Assembly: GCA_914767715.1 (NCBI GenBank)
Contig: OU612066.1
Coordinates: 16,187,001 to 16,251,000 of the forward strand
DNA: 64,000 nt
Direction of reading: 5' to 3'
Source: Membranipora membranacea
Lineage: Eukaryota > Bryozoa > Gymnolaemata > Cheilostomatida > Membraniporidae
Each line of letters opens with the position of its first letter. Position 1 is the first letter of the stretch. Under the pieces are notes generated by a model that saw only the letters and a list, made by a program, of their open reading frames with translations, was not told the origin of the DNA and did not search any database. The translations under genes and the position numbers were made by a program. This document shows positions 56,604 through 64,000 of the stretch, one piece after another.

Positions 56604-59600
56604 ATCCAAGAAGAAAAACAGAACAAATATGATAAAGAGAATCAGATGCTGCTGAATAAAACCCGAGTGATAGTGAAAGGACACGGAACATTAAATAACT
56701 GGAATTGATGGGCGAGAAAAGAGTAAGTGAAGAGAATTTCAAACCGCGCTGTGGCAAGTGCATACATATAAGATATGATGCTACAGCAAAACAAAGGAAT
56801 GGGCTGGAATGGTTTTTATTTGTGAACTTTCAAATATGCTACCATAACGTAGATAAGCTTTCTTCTTCTCTTCCATAAAACACCCAACAGGATGAAAATA
56901 TTCACTTTTATGTGACTTGGTCGGGAAATGTTGAATTCAAATCACAGTACGAAATATTAGTGAGCTAGTAGTTTATGAAACTCCTTCATATCAGTTATCA
57001 TTGGGGAACTGCTTGATTTTTGGTGGTTCTACCATTTAGCAAATTTAAATCACCGAGATAGCGACACATCGAATCCTTGGAAAGTTTTCATCCTGTTGAG
57101 TAGGGTATGTTTCATAGTGATTCATAAGATAGATATGCCTTAAAATTAACTGCAACTTTTCTAACAAATATATTTGTCACTTTCAGAAATGACAACCATA
57201 CGTAAGTCGCAACTGCAAGGCTATTGGTTCACTTCAGTCACAACATATTAGGGCACCTTGATTGAACAACATTCCCATAATGCAACTTTGCCCTTAGTTT
57301 CCTATGATAGAATGATATTATCCTATTCTGGCCTGCTCTCCTGGGAAAATCAGAAACTGTGAATTCCTGGATACTCTCTCGCAGGCATCAAGTACATTTT
57401 AAAATTTGAAGAATGGATTTGATTTTGATTTGCATACACTCTTAATTTCATGCTATCCAGGGAGTTCTAAGCACCATGTTCGAAATAGTTGCAGTCCAGT
57501 CAGTTAAATTCAATGCATTATCACTGGCAATTAGTATTTCAAAACTTCAAAGATGTGCTGCAGAACATACTTATGAACGCATTACGGATTATATTTCAAA
57601 GAGGTCTACCGCGCAAGCATAACATCCCTCGGCACAAATTGTTAATGAAAGTTACCACTGCCCAAAACTACAGTTATGCTAAACAGTAAACACTATGATT
57701 TTTGTTAATTCCACTGATATCCATTTACGTAATCATTTTATTTTGTTCAATAGGGCATCGGATGTCATAATATTGGATTAACGCTGTTGCACAATTATTC
57801 TTTGTTCTCCACATGCTTAATTACCGCTCATTTATTTTCATGATCCACAACACAACAATATGTTAAATTTGTGCTTGATACCACTGTAGAATATCAATGA
57901 TATTGGAGCGTGGATTTGTACAGTATGGGTATTTTGGTACCAAAGAGGTCCAATCCATATTCGGATTTGAATATACATTTAGAGTGAATTGCAGATTACA
58001 GGGTTGCACGAGTCGATCATGTTTTTGCCATTACGATGCTGTCATTGCAATATTTTCTCACAGCATTTGAAAGAGAAGAATCCAAAAATATTACGAGGGA
58101 TGTGAATCCAGTCCTATCTCTTGCAGGGACCCAAATATATGCTTTCATAGCATGGCATATTGGGTGGGGAGAGGGGGGATAACAAATTCTCTGTACAAAT
58201 TTGCCTGTATTGAAGGGATGGTCTTGCACAATATGGGAATCAACTCCAAATGCAAACAAAATGATCGATCTGGATAAACACTAAGCTATCTCTTACTATA
58301 GTCCGGTAATTATTCCTGCATTCAACATTTTGCCCATAATGCAGTTCCACCCTGGATTTACCAAGAATTTTTTCACGTTCATGCTATCATTGTCCTGATT
58401 CCACTGGGAATTCCAGAAAATTGCATTGTGGGATTGATTAGCTAATTCCCCAAGCCATACTGAGTTTACTGATTGATAATTAAAATATCTGTACCTTTAT
58501 TTTTAGTTTACATGCTGCAGCCAGATTTAAGCAACAGCAAGAAATAGAGTTGGCTAATCAGGCTATGCTAAAGAGACTCAAAAACACAAAGCCAGTCATA
58601 CAGAGAAAGAAGCAGGTCAGTTTTTGACAAGGGAGAAATTAACTGATCAGCTTTTCTTCGCGTCTTGCTGTTTGGTATGAAACAGAAGATCGGGCTGCTC
58701 CTAGAGAAGGACACAAAGTGCCCTAAATACTCATACTGAGAATGTGATGCAACCTAGAGAACTAGAATGTGTGAGGTCAAGTTAGACCTCCTGAACTGGG
58801 TGTGCAGCAAGCTGCAAAAACTGAAACTCACATTAATCAGCCATTGGCAGTGACACTTTGATCTTAGCCAATAGGACAAGACGCTCTTTCTCCAGTGTCT
58901 AACCAAGGAGTTTTTAACTCCTTGGTCTAACTAACTAGTGAATGTTGACTCCCAGGTGCCTGTTGAAATACAACCATATCTCCATTTCTTTAATTCATGA
59001 AAATCATGCGGGGGTAATAGGTAAATATAACACCGAGCCAATACGGTACTATGTCAAGTCGCTAATGTTACTGTTCAAGATCATATTATTGTCATGACAC
59101 TCTCACCTTCTTTTTTTAGGAAGAAGCTTTTAAGAAGCACAAAGAATTCAAAGAGATCATGGAATCTGGTATTAAGGATTATAACAGTCCGCGAACATCA
59201 ACAAATACAAAAATGACCATGAGAGATGACTCTGGGACGGTATGTTAGTATGGCAGTATTTAAATCAAGTTCGATCATTTTTACCAGCATTGGAATTGTC
59301 CCCTTCGGCGTGTCAAAACAGGAGGGGCAATTCTAACACAATTGATCTAACTTGATCTACGCAGTATTGACCCATCTAATCATATTCATATCAAGGAAAT
59401 ATTATGAATATAGTCGCCTGTCTGTTGATAAGTTGCGTGATAATCTTGTGTGTTCCCCTTTTAACGAAATGCAACAACTATAGGTACCTCTGAACCAAAC
59501 AGTATTGTGACTGTAGAAAAAACTAATCTATCAGTGACCAATCCTAAATAAAAGTTAGACACAATTTATTTGAGGAGTTGTCCTCTTTAACCTTGTGAGC

Positions 59601-60339
59601 AGATAACTCAACAATTTCAATTTCTCATGCACTAACACTACAACCTATACCCAAAAATAACATGTGAATCCATAATATGTGCATGATGGCCTAACTTCTC
59701 TGAACACACAGGATGGGAGTAGTACATATCGAAGTGATCATGGAAAAGAACACAACAAAAATAATAATGTACAAAGAAAAGTAAAAGATGAACGGCCACC
59801 AATAAAAGAAGAAAGCCAAGAGAATGAAGAAACATTGCCTTCACCGGTGAGGCAGCTCAAGATCCATAAATTTCTATGATTGAAGGAGACTTTGAATATC
59901 TGTTCATACCTGTGTGAAACCCTGAACTAGATATAATTTCTAAGTATTTACAAGCCCTACCTGTGCACACGCTTTCACTAAGAGCCAAGGTAGTGTAACT
60001 CCCTCAAACGCCTCTCAGGCTTGTCTTGTCTCATCCCCTCCTGTTTCAACCTGTGGTGTCTCCTTAGCTAAGAGCTGGCAGCAGAAAGAACATAGATTTA
60101 CATCTAATAAGTGGTCGTTGTGCCAGCAACGACACCGGAAGAGATTTTTAGCATTTCATTTTATAGTTTCAGAAATATTTCATTAATTTAATTAATCAAT
60201 TAATTTAATTAATTTACTATTACAGCCGGAGGAGAAGAGCGAGCCAAGCGAAACCAGTGAAAAGAAAGGCAAGAAACAGCCATCAGAGAACAGTAAAAAG
60301 AATCGCACAGCGGATGTACCAAAGCTACCAGCTATATAA
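56604..60339 (+). pseudogene. CFAP97/Hemingway-domain gene tail, unit 3 copy with premature stop
   Basis: Exons 56604-56722, 58507-58615, 59120-59239, 59712-59846 and 60226-60339 (TAA) have canonical splice sites, including a GTAAGTG donor after the first. In the first exon, however, the codon after LNNWN is TGA (56706-56708); units 1 and 2 read CGG and CAG there. The stop lies between the two conserved helices of the Hemingway/CFAP97 domain, so a protein from this copy would lose most of that domain and the whole tail. Downstream exons remain open, implying recent inactivation. No upstream N-terminal exon found. Confidence 0.68.
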
Positions 60340-61679
60340 AGATGTGTGCTGCATTGATAGTAACCAGGGATTCAAAAATATCTTTGATCTTGGCACATTA
60401 GGCCTTATTGCAAGTCTCACAAATCTAATTTTATGGAATGATGACTCATTCGGATTCACGTTTTCCGCTTTAGAGGTGACAACTTTGTAACAGTATTCTA
60501 CTAAATGTTGTATTTTTATAGAAAAGTTCTTGATGCCGAGTTGTCTTTTAACTTGGTGCACCCAATTTGCTCAAAACTCAATTTATATCCTAGGTTTCAT
60601 TATATATAATCATGTTTTGGGGTAAGAATAAGCCATTGCTTCGAGATTGGTTGATGGCTGTGTATCATCAACTTTGTGGTGTTGGCTGATAAACAAATAG
60701 AACAAGTAAAATATCTGCTAGGCTTGATCCGGTTGTTCATGAGGGGAAAACAACTCCTTGGCTGGATGCAAAATTTTACATTTAGCTTACAATTAACATA
60801 CTGCTTTAATATGCAGCTTGAAGCGGATGGATCTATCATCTAAGTAACTGGCCTGAAGCTGTCTCATTTGGCTCTAGTTATTTTTGTTATTTCCCAAAAC
60901 TGCGGGAGAATAGACATATGTGTACTCATGTACAATACTATTTTGATAATAAAAGACTCAATAACAAATCTAGAAAAAATGATAACGAATTAGAGAAAAA
61001 AAAAATAACTGCAGGCTCACATACCAATTATTCTGACTCTGCAATTTAACTTGTTCTATTGCAGTTAAAGTTGCTTTGCTACCTTAATCAAGAGGGTAGA
61101 CAGATCCACACACTTGTGTTCTATAGTTCCAAAAGACCCTGATTTTGAACCGTGGTTAGATAGGTTAACCTCGGCCAGCACCTTCCCCAAGACAAGACAA
61201 TCTTTAGCTTTTGGGTTGGGTCTAAAAATATAATCTGATATATTGCAGCCAGACATGACTGTTGAGTTGTTGTGTTGATGAATATTTATCTTCGATATAC
61301 TGTTATAAGTGTATATATTGGGATTTATATAATCTACCCATTCAAATGCTCTTTGATTAGCCAGCGCTAGAAAACCGCTAAAAACCTTTTACTGAAGAAA
61401 AAAAAACCCAAGCTTATAATTACCAACAAAATGCATGGTGAGAGGTCCCTGTTGTGCAGCATCTTTCTTTGCAACAGGTACCTATAGGGAGAGGGGGCAG
61501 GGGCAAGGCTGGTTCCTTGGCGGGGCTTGAGAGGGCTTCTGGGTACAGGAAGGACAGTACTTTACTTGGCTGTTCGCATAATATCATCTACACCTCTTTA
61601 ACTGTACATAGATATTTTTAGCAATTAAATATGAAAAAAAAACCAGAAAATAAGGAGCGCTTGATGGTGGACATGCGCA
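60340..61679. other. 3' flank of unit 3 CFAP97-like copy up to array end
   Basis: Matches 41,939-43,263 of unit 2 with small indels and holds no gene. The similarity ends at about 61,679. Confidence 0.5.
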
Positions 61680-64000
61680 CTCAGTGACTTATATGGATTT
61701 TGTAGTTCAATAGCTGCAGGAATTATCATCTCCTTGTTTGTATAAATATTTAAACCAGAGTTATTACCCCACAAAGTTTATATACATATAGAAAGTCTTT
61801 TGTTCTGCTAAACAAAATCCACAAGAAATTTAGAAGAATAGAAACAAAAGACAGTGGATATTCTAGTTTGTATCAACTGATTTGTCTGTTGATTGAAAGC
61901 CCAGCAGTTTTGAATTTGACATGCTATACTAACATTAAGTGTCGATGCTAATTCCATGTATCCAATTTGGCACTCAAATGATGCCACACCAACATATGGA
62001 AACATTGTGATTTTGAAATAGAATTCAATGCACAAAAAATTTTGCTTTACTGAACTATTACTAAGCAAAAGTAACGGAGAAAAATTCATGCAGCAGCAGT
62101 GAATTTTTGTGAATTTAAACTTTAATAAGATCCGAAAATTAACAAGTGATATTATCAATACACATAATTACTGGTCAATTAAATTTGATTTTGATTCTGC
62201 AAGGTTTTGGTAGCTTTGGTCTTAGCCTTGTATGGTATTTTTAAATCAGCCTATCGTATACCATGCTCATTGAGTTGGAACTTTATCGACAGAGGACTGG
62301 GGACTAGGAGGTATAAAGTTTCCTTAAACAAACTTGTCAAATTGATGATAATCTAGAGCAGCAGCATTAATTTAACTCCGGATGGCAGCATTAGAGCTGC
62401 AACAACTTAGTATCCAATAGTTTCCTCTACTCTTCTTTCTCTATGATACTTTTAAATTTCTTGCCACATGTGGGGTAGAGTCAACAGTGTATCCTCTTAA
62501 ACCTTTAATAACCAGGCGCCCAGAGGGGCCATTGTGAGATTGGTTGGGATTATGAATGGATTAGGCTGGTTGATATGGTGTGATTTGCCAATTCTTACTT
62601 GTTTTGAGGTTAAGATGTCATCAATGAGTTTTAAACCAATATTTTTGACATAAGGTAGGCTATGGCCAGAAATGTGATATTGCCACTGTCTGAATCATTT
62701 TCAAGCATGTCTCAATTTAAGATGCCCGTCGAATGAAATAACACCCATGCAAAAAGTTTGTTGCAGCAAAGTCAAAATCATCAAGCAGCTCATGAATGAG
62801 CTTCCTAATTCGATAAATTTTCCAAGCCAATCTATAATTTTCCTTCCAAAATGGGCTGGAACACATTAAACTACCTCTATTCCTCAGATAGTTCCTCAAT
62901 ATCCTTCCCTGCGGGAAGACTTTCCAACGCATTTCCTGTACCAAGCCTGGTTTGCCTACTCAAAATCCATAGATACAGCCCTGGGTAGAATAGGCAGAGC
63001 AGTGCAATAGCCAATTACCATGATTTTTCCCTTGGACTGGCCTTAAACCAGGCTTGCATCATGAAATTCCTGTGACACAGAATAAATGTCTTACATATGT
63101 TTTTGCCTACAATCTGAGCAAATAGCTATAGCCAACGTCACTAGGCACTGATTTTCTTCATCCTTGATTTTGGTACACCAATCTACACATATTTAAAATT
63201 AATACCAATAAAATGATGGTCTGAACTAACCAGGGAGGATGGGATATACCCTCTCCCACCCTCCCTGAAATATCAAACTCAAGCAATTAAATTTGAGTCC
63301 ATAATTGCAAACAATTTGATATTGTCTTCTACAATATAGCTAGTCTACAGGAGCGAACTCTCACTGCAGGAGCCATTGCAAATTTTTGGCAATAACAGGA
63401 TAATCTCATTCGTTGAACCCACCATACACAGACCATTTATAAGAGATTTTATCAAGTAACATAACATAGCACACATTCATGTGTAAATACCTAGAGATAA
63501 TAATCAGCCTTCACTCTATTGTTTCTTGGGGGATTAGGCTTCACATCCATTGTAAACTCAATGTCAATGAAACTATTTCAAAGAGACAGGAGACACCTAT
63601 CCTTGTTTAGGTGAACAAACTCAGAGTAGTTTTCACAAGAAGATGTTTCAATAACAAACCCAGGTGAAAGCACCAAGCAGGGTTTATGGTTATGGTTAAT
63701 CTATTACATTGGGCCTATTTGAAACGCTGGCAATACACAGTACTCAAAACATGTGAAAAATAAGTAATCAAGTGTCAACAGCTGAGAAGAAATGTGTTTC
63801 CCTGATCTGACAAAACACTAGAGTCTAGAAGTATTGAAATATTACAAAATAACGCAGTGGAATTGCTGTGTGTGCCCCTGTACGATGTAAAATGGTATGA
63901 GATACAATGCTTGGATGCTGCTTGAATTTGCTACTCTTTGACAGGGATTTGCGAGATCTTGTTACTATTGTCATTGCTAATAGTGCTGCTTGATGTGTAA
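61680..64000. other. Single-copy flank, no firm gene
   Basis: No counterpart elsewhere in the window. Two minus-strand frames are open (61,808-62,158, 116 codons; 62,717-62,944, 75 codons). The second has a charged, helical-looking stretch (ENYRLAWKIYRIRKLIHELL) and could be part of a gene or element, but no family is recognised and neither has convincing splice sites. Treat as unannotated. Confidence 0.4.

Larger units (their letters stand above)
45246..61679. repeat. Segmental duplication unit 3 (right end of array)
   Basis: The third copy is colinear with unit 2 until about 61,679. There the shared sequence ending in ggacatgcgca stops and single-copy DNA begins, whereas unit 2 continues at about 43,263 into the TRIM-C 3' end. 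The unit therefore lacks a following TRIM 3' half and marks the right breakpoint of the array. Confidence 0.9.

Noticed and set aside
62717-62944. 75-codon minus-strand frame in the single-copy flank as a gene
   Set aside because: Helical-looking but unrecognised, short, and without convincing splice sites; left only as a note in the flank entry.

Overview
The window is invertebrate metazoan nuclear DNA: AT-rich, with GT-AG spliced multi-exon genes, LINE and DIRS-type retrotransposons, tRNA-derived repeats and a large tandem segmental duplication. The species cannot be named from the sequence.

Layout. A block of about 22-23 kb is repeated head to tail at least three times. Unit 1 covers 1-22,357 and is cut by the left window edge, unit 2 covers 22,358-45,245, and unit 3 covers 45,246-61,679. 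Beyond 61,679 the DNA is single-copy in this window. Each unit carries (i) a minus-strand TRIM-type gene (RING, two B-boxes, coiled coil, beta-propeller), whose 5' end lies in one repeat period and whose 3' exons straddle the junction as I drew it; (ii) an old 5'-truncated L1/Tx1-like LINE remnant on the plus strand; (iii) an AT-rich gene-poor stretch with tRNA-like remnants; (iv) a plus-strand five-exon gene tail whose protein matches the Hemingway/CFAP97 (ciliary/flagellar) domain, ending tail to tail with the next TRIM gene.

Later insertions distinguish the units. Unit 1 has a 3.8-kb CR1/Jockey-group LINE with one intact 1,078-codon ORF that begins with a PHD finger, plus a pair of tRNA-derived fold-back repeats. 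Unit 2 has a 5.2-kb DIRS-type (tyrosine recombinase) retrotransposon inside a CFAP97-like intron. Unit 3's TRIM gene has a 268-bp insertion that rebuilds a small exon.

Biology. Two TRIM copies are complete (about 625 and 631 aa), and the third is visible only as its N-terminal half. Their RING and B-box ends are nearly identical, while parts of the propeller and one internal block differ strongly, mainly at amino-acid level. That suggests E3 ligases with a diversifying recognition surface, shaped by gene conversion. The CFAP97-like copies are decaying by different routes: a lost splice donor in unit 1, a premature stop in unit 3, and an intact visible reading frame only in unit 2. No N-terminal exon was found for any of them.

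The best candidates for something undescribed are the patchwork TRIM array and the 3' end of the DIRS element, which has a perfect 225-bp inverted repeat and eleven copies of a small hairpin-forming repeat, one with a stem-restoring base change.
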